From Manihot esculenta (lineage: Eukaryota > Streptophyta > Magnoliopsida > Malpighiales > Euphorbiaceae): 64,000 bases of DNA. The DNA lies in the NCBI RefSeq assembly GCF_001659605.2, contig NC_035176.2, positions 29,754,716 to 29,818,715 of the forward strand. The letters are read 5' to 3'. Numbering within the stretch: the first letter of the stretch is position 1; the number at the start of each line of letters is the position of its first letter. The notes under the pieces are model-generated. The model was given only the letters and a program-made list of their open reading frames with translations. It did not search any database and had not been told where the DNA came from. Both the position numbers and the translations under genes were made by a program. Below are positions 22,197-35,483 of the stretch, in pieces.

Positions 22197-22877
22197 TGAT
22201 AAATATTTTCCTCTTCCTGGTCCATGATAGATCTGGTTTTCTTCTGGGTCCTTTCTTGTTGGGCTCCCTGATGGGTCTCTCCATGTTCTACCTGGTGAAA
22301 GGATCTGTAAAATAAGAAAGAATGGTCAGGGGCCTACCGGGGGTGCCCCGACAGAGGCCCTCCGACGCTCAAGTCAGATTTTATGGCTCAGAGTAGTATA
22401 TTTAGGCAAGGGTTACAGAAAGAATAAAAATGGTGTCCAGGAAGGAGAAAGAAGAAGAAGAGAACCCACTTTTGCGTGGCCTTTACCGTGATATATATAT
22501 CTGTCTCTCTGCCACAATGCTAGCTGTCTTCTGCCGCTCAGCTCCGTATGTACGGATGTGTCAGGCACCTGCTCCATGCGTAACGGCCATTAATTCTCCT
22601 CTGATACGCATGCGGAAGGACCTACCAGCGGGGCATCTTGGTCATTTTACCCTTTCCGGGCTGGGTTGAATGGTAGGGCTGAAGTTGAGCCTGGTGAGGG
22701 CCTGATTACTGGGCCGAGAGGTTTGGGCCGGCTTGATTGAGGGGTCTAGGCGGAGTCCGGCCCTGTGACTGAGCGGGCTGGACCTGACTCTCGAGGGTAA
22801 TATTGAAGCTTTCGGATCATGGACTGTTTTCGTGGGTCTGGCCTTTAGGCCGGGGTGAAGAAATCCAGCAATCATCA
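22197..22877 (-). repeat. Right LTR (5' LTR in element orientation)
   Basis: 681 bp and equal in length to the left LTR (16025-16705). It would hold the promoter of the element, which is transcribed leftward. Confidence 0.93.
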
Positions 22878-22882
22878 GTAGG
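22878..22882. repeat. Right target-site duplication (GTAGG)
   Basis: Matches 16020-16024 exactly. Confidence 0.9.
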
Positions 22883-24541
22883 CTTGCTACATTTTTGGCA
22901 TGTGGGGATGAGAGCGGGAGGCGGAGTCGATGTATAAGGTTATTGTAAGGAACTCTAAATTATATATATATATATATATATATATACTGTATAATGTAAT
23001 ATCGATATTATGGAAAGAAAAAAAAATTAGAAATTTGATTAACCATTTATCATTAAATTCAAAAAAATAACAGAGAAAATGCATTTAGACAGAATGAAAA
23101 TAGAAAGGTCTAAGTGTTTAATTTTAAAAATATAAGGACTAATTTATTAATTATAATATAACTCAAATATTAAAGTAGGTTTAACTGTCCCAGGTCTTCA
23201 ATATTTAATTTATCAGGCATTAGCAAGAAACCGTGTGAACACCCAGTCGATCCAAGACCAAGTCAATCTTAACGTAACTCTCTAACCATAATTATTAAGA
23301 GTCACATACAACATAAACTAAGTATGGAGAAGAAGAGAAGAGTTCACAGCAGAAATGGAGAAGAAGTTTCTTGTATTACACAAAGTAAAATGCTTTACCA
23401 TTAGTTTTTTTTTTTAAAAAACTTTTGCCTCTTAATAAAATCAAATTGGAACTATTTAAAGTTTGACTCAGTTTGTCTATACCCAAACTTCCATTATTCA
23501 TTTATGCAGCATGAATAAAATGGATGACTGCTTGACTTTGGAGAATACAACTTTGTTTCAACCCTCCTTGCAACTGCGCAAATGATTGATTCAATTCCAA
23601 ATGGAATCGAATTTGAAAAAAATGGAAAACTTAAAATAATTGCATTGTAAACCAAAATTTTTGGTTCGTTTTAAGGCCCTTCTTCACAACAGGCAGAAAC
23701 AAGGATTTTTGTTATCTAAAGCAGCTATCCATGAAGCACAAACTTGAACAAATTCAGATAAAACAAATGGTCCAAGTGACCGCTTGATTTATGCAAAAAT
23801 GAAAAAGAAAAACGAAAAAGACAATCATCGAAATAAATAATTTTTTCAGAAATAAGTAAGTCAAATTAACAGCATTCATCACAAAATTAGAAGCCGTGAA
23901 TCTGCATCACCACGAGTTGAGGACAAAGGAGCCATGCATTTTGCAAGATGAAAGAAAACGAGAAGCCACACGTAGAATGCGAATTCCTGATCCCTCGGCG
24001 TTAAAAGAGATTGATATTGACGATAGAGAGGAGAGTGAATGGAATATTGTAGAAGTGAATCACAGTCGCTAGGGATTCACAACTTAAGAATTTAGTCGTA
24101 TATCCGATTATTTAAATTTTTCATTGAACCAATCACATTGATTTGAAAAACTAGAATCCTTTAAAACCAATAACGAAAACTAAAAAATAAAACCCAAAAA
24201 ACTGACTCCATTCAATTTGATTCTGTATTTCAGTTATAACCAAAAAGTGCACAGCTCTAACCCAATAATAATGTTAATATATATCATACCACCATGATCA
24301 TTCGATCAAATCTTGAAACAAGACCCCTGAATTCTAAACAAAATTGAAACATCACTATCAACTCTCACATTTCACATTTCCGCTTTATATAGAAACACAA
24401 TACATTTTCCAAATATGACCAATTGCCTTTAATACTGAAGCAGACGACATTTTGTACAAATAATTTATCAAACAAATAACCACATAAAACTCTTGAAACT
24501 AGAGAATAGAATAGAAAAACTTATCAATGCAACCAGGTTCT
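22883..24541. other. Intergenic DNA between the LTR element and RRP12
   Basis: Contains an (AT)n microsatellite at 22960-22986. The last few hundred bases before 24542 are the likely 3' UTR of RRP12. No gene seen. Confidence 0.5.
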
Positions 24542-27500
24542 TCACCTGTTTTTTCTTTTGTTGCTTTTCTTTTGATTCTTGAATCTCATGAGCTTCATGG
24601 AAAGTGCAGTTGAGGAGCTCTTGCCCTCGAGCTTCTTGGTCATTTTCACCACACTTGTCATACCTTTTCTAGCAGCTGCACGATGCTCAGGTCTACGGCT
24701 CATCATCTTGCGATCAAGAGGCCAATATGCATACGGTTCAAGCTTGTCCTTCCTCTTCAGATCACCACCTGCCTTCTTGCTAGCATATTCATTCCCAGTG
24801 AAAGCCCACCCAGTTTCTGTTGTTTTTCGACGCTTTTGGGCTTTTCTTGAAGAATCAGAAACGTAAGTACCTGCTTCACTCCTCGCATCTGAATCAGGAT
24901 CAGATGGCTTGTCCTTCTTTACTCTCCCTCGTTCACGTATTATCAATCTCCCTTCAGAGTCTATCTCTGGCTCATCATCTGATTCTTGCTTCCTTTTGAG
25001 AGACTCTGATGATCGAAGAGCCAACCTAGTTTTGCTCCGATCAAGCAAATCTAGTGGTTCGTCTTCTAACTGGTCAAACAAGTCTTCCGGCAAGCTCTTA
25101 TCTGATTTGCGCATTCTCTTGGACCTGGATTAATTGAGCATACACCAAAGTCAATTCAGATTATTAATTATGAATGGACATTCTGCAAGATGCTCCTCCA
25201 GAATCAGCAGAACCCCAATTATCACATCAATAAAGGGTACACTGAGAAATCCAAAATCAGAATTTAACTAACCGTAGTGAAGAAGCTTTGGACTTAAGCT
25301 GCGAGGAAGCCTTGCTTTTCCGACCAGAGATGGTCTTCGTATCCATAAATTCAACATCACTGTCCTCTGTTTCTTCATCATCAAAATCAGAAAATATTTT
25401 TGTATGATTCCATCTACTTAACCTGAACAGAAAAGAGTGTTTACAAAATATCAACACTGGCACTTTAAAATGAGAAAGAGACCGCCATGTTTGTTATTCT
25501 TAATTTTTGGGTACACAATCCCTTGATGAAATGTAAAACTTTCAAAAAGATCAAACAAGTCTTTAGCCAAATTAAGCCTCCTATGAAGAATATAACATGC
25601 AACTCTTTAGTGCTTATCGGGGAGAAACTTTTGATGTACTAGGTTGAATAAGAAATATAAAATGCAGATTGAACCTAGGCTAACACTAGGGCCTTGTTGG
25701 ATTCAAATGTCCTACTTCTAAAGGGGTGAACTTCCCACAGAGTAACTTGAGTTGGAGGAAATATCATACTTCCCCTACAATAAAGTGAGAGCCTTGACTT
25801 TCCAAGAAAAAGAAAATAGCCAACTAAACAAGCAGGATTTATTCATGGAACTTGAAATTCTTGAGTTGAGTTACACCTAACCAAACAACCAAACAAGACC
25901 TAAAATTGACTATAGAGAACTTAGGACTTGGGACCTAAAGTTCATTTACTAATTCATTTGATAATGCAATACAGCAACAAAATAACCAAACATTAAAAAG
26001 CAATAGCACATCCCATGCTCCCATCCATCAATATCCTATGCTATACTAAGAGCATAGCTCTCTATTAAAAAGAGATGCATGATAAAATGAGCTGACATAT
26101 AAACAGGGTCTGGATTGCTCATTATCCATGTTCATGAACTTGATGCATTATGCAATCCCATCACACTGTTATACCAGTTGAAGCAGTACAGTAATTCAAA
26201 ATATCTAGATATGCAGCTTAACATGAAATTTAGTAAGACCTGGATGTGGTTGCCCTTGATAGCTGAGATCTTGCATCCTCAGAGTTTCCTGCAGTCTTTC
26301 TCTCTTTCCGCTCCTTTATCTAAACTCAACAAGTATGGAAGAATTCAGGAGGATCCTTTAGAAATTAACACTGCATGTTAAATGATGTAATTTGACCAAC
26401 CTTCCGGATGTTAGTAAGAAGTCTCATATGTTCCTCAGGCATCACTGCCTTGACAGCATCAAGACCACACTTCCTGATGAGCATTTCTATCAGATGCTTA
26501 ACCTGACAGAAATTCAGAATTCACGGACGGGATAAGGATTTGGACCATTTCTAAAATAACCATACAGACCTAAAAGTACAACAGATTCAGAGTTCTAGCC
26601 ATGCTTCAGTGCCCTTTATAGAAGGCCCTCGTAAATTGATCATCATGGACAGCATAAGGAGTGTTGAACAATAAATGCATACACATATTACAAATTGAAT
26701 GCTACTAGACCCTAAACAAGAAGAGGAGAGAATAATACTGAAAAGGACCAAACTGTGAAGTTATTAACAAGCCACAAAGACCAGAACTGCTAATTTTAAA
26801 TTGCAGGGAGCAAAGCTCGAACTGTTTTAGTAATTTACCCAAATAAACACTGCACAAAAATTGGGCAGATAGCAATAATGATTCACAAGCAAATGATAAG
26901 AATCAAATAACATGTATGAGAAAGGTACATCTTTTCCCCTAAAAGCTCAATAAAATCCAACATTTCTGCAAAATTTATTAGAACGCAAACAGAAACCTTG
27001 GCTTTGAAATGGTTTGTAGTGTCATCTTGCCATTTCAGCAAGCCTTCAACCATATTCCCCAAGTGGTTCTGCAGCCCCTCAGACTGTGATTTTGCCACCA
27101 GGACCTTTAGAAAACCTAAATTAGCCTGAACCAAAAGCCAAAACTGTATTAGGGCCCGATGATGGGTTTAAAACGTTTGCTAATTTTTAGGGAACAAAAG
27201 GAGCAATCAGTTGATAATAGGCCAAAATGAATATATCAAAAGATAAGAACATACTTTAATGATTTCCCGGTTCTTCCTTCTTAGGAGGAGAAATGTGGAC
27301 GGAAGCAACTTGTAAGCAGTAGAAACAAGATCTGAAAACTCATAAGCTAGACGAGCTAAGCCTTTTACTGCAGCACTAACCATATGAGGAGTTTCTCCTG
27401 CCAAGCCTCCAGCAACCTATGACCAAAGATGGTTGTGATTCAAACATTACACATGACATCCAAAACTTTTTTACATACAAAAGAGGGACAGTACTTCAGA

Positions 27501-30500
27501 TGATAAAATGTGCATCAATATAAATATACATAAGATCTTGTCAGAAGTTTTGATGTATGAGACAAAGACGAGCTTTAATCTATCCAAGAAGTTGGTTTGA
27601 AAGAATTAAGGCAGTTAAAACAGATGAGCACCATGTTGAAAAATTGATACAAGTTCTCCCTGTTTCCACCATTCTCTTCATCTCCACATGCATGACCAAT
27701 TTGGACAAGCACGTCATAGGCTCTATTTCTGGTCTTCTTGTTAGCCTGTAAGATGAACATTGAGAAAAAAACAAAAAAGGAATAAAGCAACCATTAAAAG
27801 ACAACTATAAATACCAAAGAAAAAATGTCAAAATCCAGAGTGTAGTTTTAAAAGAGGAACACAAAGGTGTCACATTACAATTACAACCACAAACCAACTA
27901 ATCACATAATCATTAAACTTGTGGACCATATAGTATATATGGCAAGGAAAAGCATAATGGCAAACCCACATTCAAAGAAAAGAATTTCAGCTCCAAAGAA
28001 GTAGAAATATAAGTGGTAAAAAGTGCAAGCATTTTAAACAACAGATTTGGAACAGTTTCCGAAATCAAAATTGATGAATAGGGTTGAAGTGGAATGAACC
28101 ATCAGCTGATTCCTTGAATTTTTTTGAACCAGTAGCAGACATAAAACAGTGAAATGTCTTATGTTGTCTCACCTCGCGTGTATTGCCCAATTCAAATGTG
28201 CTTCACTGTGAATTGCGAATCAACATAGATGAAATGGCAAAAAAGGTTCATTACATTGAAATTCCACTACATAAGTGTATTGCATCATGCACACAGCTCA
28301 ATATCAAAATAGAAGAAAGGTATTAGTCATCCCCACACAATTATAAGTTCAAGTTTATGAAAGCTAACACTTTCGTGTAAAAATGTCAAACAGTAGGGGG
28401 TGACTGCAATTTTCTAGTGCAGAGCATATACCTCTTTCAGAGCAAGAATTATTTCAGTAAGGAAAGCACTAAGGATGTCACGCCGCCTCTGCTCTGAATC
28501 TCCCTGCAACAAAAGAAAAAAAACACTCTGCTAAAGAAAAAGCTAAACAAATCAAATTCAAAGGTTGTCATGATATCAAATGAGTATAATTGCTAGTCGA
28601 ATCTGATTGTGAATATAAGAAAAGTAAATTAGATTTGCAACCTTTGAAACATGGACTGTCAGAAAGTACAAACAATCAAGTCTGTGTCGTTTCGCAGAGA
28701 AATGGCAGGAAGGCAGGACATCAATCATGAGTTGGAGCAACTCCTCAAGCTGTGATGAGAGGAACCCATCATATTTCTGGTCATAAGAACAAGAAAACAG
28801 GAAAATTAATCAGAAAATTAATTTCATGAAAGTAATAACATAGCGGGATGGGATAGTAAGATGGGCTGGCGGGAATATTTTTATTTCTGCAGCTAAAGTA
28901 TCACCTAAATTGCCCAGGTATGACAGTTGACCAAATTCCACATATTCTATTTATGCTTCAAAATCACAAAGCAGAATGAAATTCAGGAGAACTTCCAAAG
29001 ATATACCTGAATAATAATTGAAAGGACTTTATATGCTTTCTTTTGGATCATACCCTCAGCATCCTATAAAACACAAAACAAAAGCAATTGTAATATCAAC
29101 AATTGCAACTATTCCAATACAGTAAACAAAAATGCAGCTTCTACCAGAAGTAACAAAGTCAAATCACCGGATAATATAGCCAAATTGACAAACCTGTAGT
29201 GCAGGCTTTACTGCACTAAACAAAACACCAATCTCTTGTCCATCCAAACCAGGCAAAAGGGAAACAGCTAAATCAAATAGTCGTGCCCTGTACATACAGT
29301 CAAGTAAAAAAAGGTACATTTTGATTAATTCCAACGCATTAAACACGGCATACATCTGACTAGAATGAAATTGGGGTAACAATTGGTCATGAAGACTGAT
29401 AGATGATACAATAGATGCAAAAACATGCATAAGAACATAAAAAAAGAAGAGGAGAGAGAGACCAATAGGAAGTGAAGAATCAACCTCTCAAGTGATGGTG
29501 ACTTTTCATTTGATGAATCATCAATCCGCATAAAATTAGAATTTCCAGAAACTTTAGCCTTTGTAGCCTTTTGTGTAACATCCAAAAGCTTTCGCATTGT
29601 CTTTAAGAAAATCCTTTTAACTACAGCTTTATCAGCTATTGAAGCAAACTCGCTAATTGTAGACTGCAAAATATGTTAAACAACATTGGACATTAAAAAT
29701 GCCAGCTAATTGCATTGAAAATTATAAGATCACTTCTCCAAAAATAAGGTTCTGATCCAATAATTATAAATGTCAGCAATCCCAGAATGTGAACTCAGGA
29801 CTGCCCAACTTGAAAGTGAGCACCAAAGTTACTTTTGCACCATTTTATGGTCAAACCATATGAACCTCTCTCTAATATCGCGATTTATGTATGGATACAG
29901 AAATTCTATCGACCCCCTTTATAATTTGCAAATTGTTCATCTAGACTTTCATATGCTTTAAATTCCATCAAAACTAATGGCAACAGTTAGCATTTAGTAC
30001 AACAAGGAAAAGAATTAATATGCGATTCAAGTGATGGGTAAGGCCCATGCCCACTTTGCCTTTACCTCTGATGAAGAAAAACTAAAAAAACATGGCTGGA
30101 AATAACAAAAAGACAAACTTTCACAAGTTGAATAGGTGGCAAACAAGAAAATTGAGGAACTCAAAATTGAGCGGGTATCCATACAATTTTACATGTTTCT
30201 ATTGTTATAAGTATCAAAAGACAAGTAGCAAAAGAAATTGACAACCACCTGGCTTTTTCAGATGCATTGTTCAATGCTGCAGTTAGAGCAAATATGACAG
30301 AAAATTTTGGCTCTAAAAAATATGAAAAAATGATATTGTGAAGATAAATGATAATCGCAAACATCTTTTTGTGAGGAAAGAAGTTTCTCAACATATCAAA
30401 AAATCTATTCTATCCCAAAAGGTCATGAAATGACTCATGGTATTCTTCAATTGTTATAGCATAAGTACCTGCAAACAGCCACCATCATCTTTTGAAGATT

Positions 30501-33500
30501 CCAAGAGGATCCCTGACAAAACAGTCAAAAACTCACGAGCAGACGACCTTAGCACACTCAAATTATCTGCCGCAACTTGTGGGCTATAGTGGGCCATAGC
30601 TTGTTGTCTAGCAACACCAATTTCAGTAACATTCAAATTATCATCTCCTTCAACAATTCTTTTATTTTGTTGAACAAAATTCTGCAAGGCAGTGCATACT
30701 ATTCCACGAACATCACATTCTTCACGAAGAGCACTACACAAAGCTTTCTCAAGATCCTTAAAACTTTCTGCAGTATCCAAAGGATAATTGCAAAAAGAAG
30801 GTAATAAGGACCACAAAGAGTATACAAGGGCATCAGCACTCCTTGCAGAGACAACCCGTCCTTCTAGCTCAAACTGTAACAAGTAATAATCACAAATGCT
30901 ACAGTCCACAAAAACATATATAGATAGAGAGAGAGCGAGAGAGACATTACTGCTGAAGAGTTTCATACCTTTTGAGATTTCTGTTTTATCACACCAATCA
31001 TACCCAAAATGGCCTCTGTAAAGAAGCTTAAATGGGCACCAACAGTGTACTGCTTCAAAATGGGAAAGAGCCAAACATTAACCTCAGACAGGTCATCAGC
31101 CTCTAAATTAAGAGGTAGGAGGCTTAAAAATGTTTCAGGGCCCATTGCACCAAGCGCAGATCCTAGGCATTCATGCAACTGCAGTTTGACAAAAAGATCC
31201 ACAAATCAGAAGAAAGTTAAATTTTCAATTTAAAAGAGAAAGCAGCAAGTATTAAAAATTTCAGGTCCAGAGTGCCAGCATTAAATTTAACTTCAGATCA
31301 TATTCTACACTAATAATAAGTTGAATATGCAATTTAAAACCCAAAATAGAAGCACTTCAATATATATTACACTCGATGAACCAAATGTAGTGGAAAGATA
31401 AAGTTTCCCCATTCGATGGTTATTGATGATTTTATAGAGTAAAAAAATGGCTAATAAACATGAAAATTTTAATAAAGAATTGTGGTGAACTCCTGATACT
31501 TCAGATTGCAATGACTTCTATTAGCATACTGCATGATGACATGCTGACATTCCGAATCTGTATAATGTCAGATAAAGAGCACTCAGGAGAAGACAAACTT
31601 TCAATGCAACCAAGTCATAACAGAAAACCAAAAGATCCTGGCACCTTTATAGGCATACTGCAATAATTAACCCACATTATAATACAAATAGAAGATACAC
31701 AAATCCTATTGAAAAGCCAAATAACTGAGACAAGATTCAAACATGATGGGGGCATGACATAATTGAATATCAAGATCCTTCAATATACAACCAAATAACT
31801 ACCTGTTTCCTATAAGGAAAATCTTCATCTGACAACCCCTGCATATCTGCCAGGTTCTTAAGGGTTCCTTTCATAAAATATGAAGAATAGTTGCCTGAAA
31901 AGAAGAGGCACGGGGGAGACTATTTACTGTTATTGGTCAAGAGGAAATAATGAACAAAGTATTTTTTGTCAAAGAGAAAATAAGGGGAACAAAATTATAG
32001 AGGACTAAGTGCAGAGCTGAAAGGTTCATAAGCCAGTTGTAGCAGAAATGTATTATTAAAAAAAAAAAAGAAAACTTTCATTCACAAGCATTTTTTTGTA
32101 ATCTCATCCAAAAGCGAGAAGCTTAAAACATTAAGTAGAATAGAACAAGAGATAAAAGCAAAAACTAAGAATACCTAATTTATCAAACATTGTTGAAACA
32201 ACTTGAAATACCGTATCCCAGACAGCACTATAATGATAATCAAGTAAGCTTTCAATAGTTGCACACACTTTTTCAATGACTGTTGGACCAGACTTTCTGC
32301 CATCTGCATTTTTATTCGTCTTGATCTGGTCTACTCCCTGCTTGATCAAAATTTCATCAATGCAATTAGTTATCAAACTCTTCAATGCCTCCATTGCTGC
32401 AAAGATGGCCTCCTCATGTTCAGAGGCCAAAATATCTGACAAACCAAAAGTGACAAAGAAACAAGATTATTCTGTTGTTGCTGTGATGCCCATTAAACTG
32501 GGGAAAAAAAAAGGACAGTACTATCTTTCCAATTGAAAATTTAGCATATTACCTTTCAGGGTACTAAATACAAGCGGTAGTTTAACCACACAAATTTGTC
32601 TATTCAAGGAATAAACTTTTCTCATCCCTGAATCCAGTAACCGAGCAGTGAAAGTCAAGTTATCAACAGATGTCTCATTTGTAGAGGCAGAAAGAGCTAA
32701 TGAGCATAATAGGTCTAGCAATGCTTCAGCGGAAACATCTGAAGTCATGTGCAAACAAATTACGTTCAAACTATCAGTTATGCGCCTTGTGACAACTGGC
32801 TGCCGCAGTTCAAGAAGGGTTTTATAGTACTTAAGAATGGTAGTTTTACACTTCATAGACATAAGAGGAAGACATTCCTTAAGAGTATCAAGGACAAAGA
32901 GGACCTCCTGCGCTCCTCTAGGCCCTTCAGTCTCATTAGTGTTTGATCCACCAGCAAGAAGAAGAAACCTTTCCAATGTATTAGTAATTCCTTCACTTGC
33001 AGGAATCAACGATGGTATTCCCTGGAAACTTTGTAGAACATCGCGCAAACAAGTATTTGCCTGTTTTCTCACCTGTTAAAAATCCACAGCAAAACATGCC
33101 ATAAGTTCAAAGAACTAATCTCCTATGTGATTACAAATGCCTCATTTCACATAATTACATTCAATTCATCGCAGAATAACAATTCGAAGCAAATTACTCA
33201 AACACGAAGCTTAAGGAAGTCACCTTTGGACGCGAATCAATTATAAACCCCAATAAAACACCATATAATTGAGAAACATCAATCCAACTGACTGTGTCTT
33301 TAATAATCAACATATGCGCTATACATTTCAATCCCGAAGTTACTGCACCAACCGTCAGCGAATTCAACCTTAAAACCTTAACCACGATCTCCGATATGAG
33401 TTCTCTTTTCTTCTTCAGTATCGCAGTCGAAATCCTGGGAAGAGCGAGGGAGATAATGGTCAGGAGAGCATCGACCACGTGAGGGGGAGGGTCAGGCTCG

Positions 33501-33718
33501 GAAGACGAGAGGCGGTCGAGGGAGGAGCAAGCGGCGCCGAAGTAAGCGATTGGAGTGGACTGGAGATTCTGTTCCTTAAGTTCCTGGGACATGGCGCCAA
33601 TGACTGCACAGAGATGCTGGTGATCTTCTTGTGTGGAGGTGGAGAAGCGCGAGAGAATTGAATCGCAGAGATCGTCAGTTGTAGGGATGACAGAACCCTC
33701 CATCTCGATGCCTTCCAT
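24542..33718 (-). CDS. RRP12: RRP12-like ribosome biogenesis protein (NUC173 domain)
   Basis: RRP12 proteins are HEAT-repeat nuclear proteins that help mature and export pre-ribosomal subunits, mainly pre-40S. Eighteen exons in gene order: 33718-33224, 33072-32553, 32435-32175, 31894-31803, 31178-30969, 30873-30469, 29663-29485, 29287-29194, 29063-29007, 28776-28642, 28503-28432, 27745-27632, 27416-27255, 27125-26997, 26502-26401, 26319-26240, 25422-25273, 25124-24542. They total 3840 nt (1279 aa), all GT-AG and in frame. Helical repeats fill residues 1 to about 1050. The NUC173-type region is at about 380-575, with FPYRKQLHECLGSALG at a junction. An acidic linker (FSDFDDEETEDSD) leads to a Lys/Arg-rich C-terminus ending KKSNKRKNR, a likely nucleolar localisation signal. 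The length fits plant RRP12. The gene looks intact. Confidence 0.93.
25689..25900. mobile_element. MITE-like TIR element in an RRP12 intron
   Basis: 212 bp inside the intron between the exons at 26240-26319 and 25273-25422. The left end is GGGCCTTGTTGG and the right end CCAAACAAGACC, an imperfect inverted pair, with TA on both sides. It has no coding capacity. The TA flank could fit a mariner- or Harbinger-type element, but the superfamily is not settled. Confidence 0.5.
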
Positions 33719-33880
33719 TGGAGGAAGAAGGGAATAAATTAGGAGTTGCAGATGCCGGGAACTTAGAAAACTAAACCCTACCTTTGCCAGGGTTTATTAG
33801 GAAGGTGGGAAAATTCGGGCTTGGGTATCAAACAGCGGAACAGACCCGCTTTAGGCATTAAACATCACAAGCCCAATACA
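33719..33880 (-). promoter_or_regulatory. RRP12 promoter with telo-box-like and site II motifs
   Basis: AAACCCTA at 33773-33780 and AGGGTTTA at 33789-33796 form an inverted pair of telo-box-like motifs 55-80 bp upstream of the start codon. AGCCCA at 33870-33875 reads TGGGCT on the gene strand, a site II type motif. In Arabidopsis this pairing is typical of ribosomal protein and ribosome-biogenesis genes, which fits RRP12. Function here is inferred. Confidence 0.55.
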
Positions 33881-35483
33881 AATTAAATATTTAATTTTAA
33901 AAATAAAAAGATAGATCCCTTAATTAAATTTTAATAACTATAATTTACTATATATATTTGGTAAAATTAGGAATTGACTTATGAAAATAATATTGTCAAT
34001 TATTAGATTAAATATTTATATTATGAATAAATTATTTTTCAATTTTTCAATTATATTATAATTAATAATTAATAACTATATCTTTATTTTAAAATCAAAT
34101 ATCTTTGGAAAAAAAAAGTCAAATATTTTTTTTAAAGCTCCTTCCATCTATCAAATTAAAGCATCGTTAATAAAATACGAAAAAGAATATATTAATCTTG
34201 TTTAATAAATTCCCTCTACCTCTTGACATCTTTAGACATTTCATCATATAATAAATATGTATTATACAACAAAACAAAATTAATCATTGACTGGCTCAAA
34301 TTTATTCAATCATTTCTACCCATTCAATTCAAATTTGTAATATGATATCAAAGCATGTTAAACTCTATTTAATTTCAGTTCAGTTTTAATACAATTTTTC
34401 AAAGTTAAAACGCAGTTTAAGGTTGTAGGGTGAGATTTATAACTTCAAATATTTGACTATCCCAGTTTCTACTTGAAAAGGAGTGTAAATAATCCTACAT
34501 TTAAAAATTACAAAATATCTAAAAGGATGTTTTAGCTTGATTATTTATTTATGGGTAATAAGTTAGTTTGACTAATTAAATTAATTTAATAGTATATACT
34601 TTCACTTAATAAAAAAATATATTTTTTAAGTAATTTTCATATTAAATAGATAATTTATGATTAAATTAAGTGAAAGTTTTGATTTATCAATTGATTATTA
34701 TAAATCGTAGAGTTTAATGCACTGTAAAGTTGAGTTTTTTGCACTCACAAGTATAGTTTGGTAGGAAGTAGATTTGAGTAAATATTAGAGATTTCAAGTT
34801 CCACTCTCGTAATTTTTAATTTCAATTTAAAAAAAGCAAGTTAGATTTTAAAATTTAACAAAAATAAAACTTTTATTTGAATATTAATTTCACTAATTTT
34901 GTTTTAAAAAAATTACAAATAATAATTTTATCAAATTTAACTTCTAAAATTAACATTACTGCACATTAAAAAAATAGTTAATATTGAGATAAAAAAAATC
35001 TAAATTTTTCACAAATGTTTATTTTTATTTTATCCCTATAATTATTTTAAATCATTGATTTATTTAAAAATATACCTAGTCATACCTAAACTTTTTTCTT
35101 TGCCTTTTCCAGATACTTGCACTCATAATCAACCTTTTAAAACTGAATTTATATGTTTTTTTTATGAATTTTTAACTCTTTGATATAAGATAATTACATT
35201 ATTTTTTATATTAACCAAACTTTTGGTGTATTACAGTACTGAGGAAAGATATATTAGTAACTATAATATAAAATTTATTACTTTTAATTATATTAAATAT
35301 ATATTTTTAATTTGTCTATATATGGAAAAAAACTCGTCTACGTAGCATTAAATTGGAATATTAAATACGTACAACTTCTATAAAATTAGTTACAAAAATC
35401 AAAACAGCAAGAAAAGAGAAAAAAAAACACAGTAAAGAGTAATTACTCAAAAGACTAATTTCACAATCACACGAAAACCATCT
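33881..35483. other. AT-rich intergenic DNA
   Basis: A/T-rich, many stops, no motif or repeat structure that I can define. The end nearest 35483 is likely the 3' UTR of the PMEI-like gene. Confidence 0.5.

Larger units (their letters stand above)
16025..22877 (-). mobile_element. Non-autonomous LTR retrotransposon (6853 bp) with captured host sequence
   Basis: Two 681-bp direct repeats bound the element, each starting TGATAAATATTTTCC and ending ATCATCA, with the 5-bp target duplication GTAGG outside. Orientation is minus. A primer-binding-site-like TGGCGCCGTCTGTGGG (minus strand, 22179-22194) lies 2 nt inside the right LTR. A purine-rich AAAGGGGCAAT tract (minus strand) abuts the left LTR. 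The interior has no protease, integrase or reverse transcriptase that I can see. It holds a short gag-leader-like frame, an internal duplication, a PI4K-gamma gene fragment and two tandem arrays. By eye the LTRs differ at about nine positions (roughly 1.3%), which implies a recent insertion. The PBS type hints at Ty3/gypsy machinery in trans, but the lineage is unproven. Confidence 0.9.
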
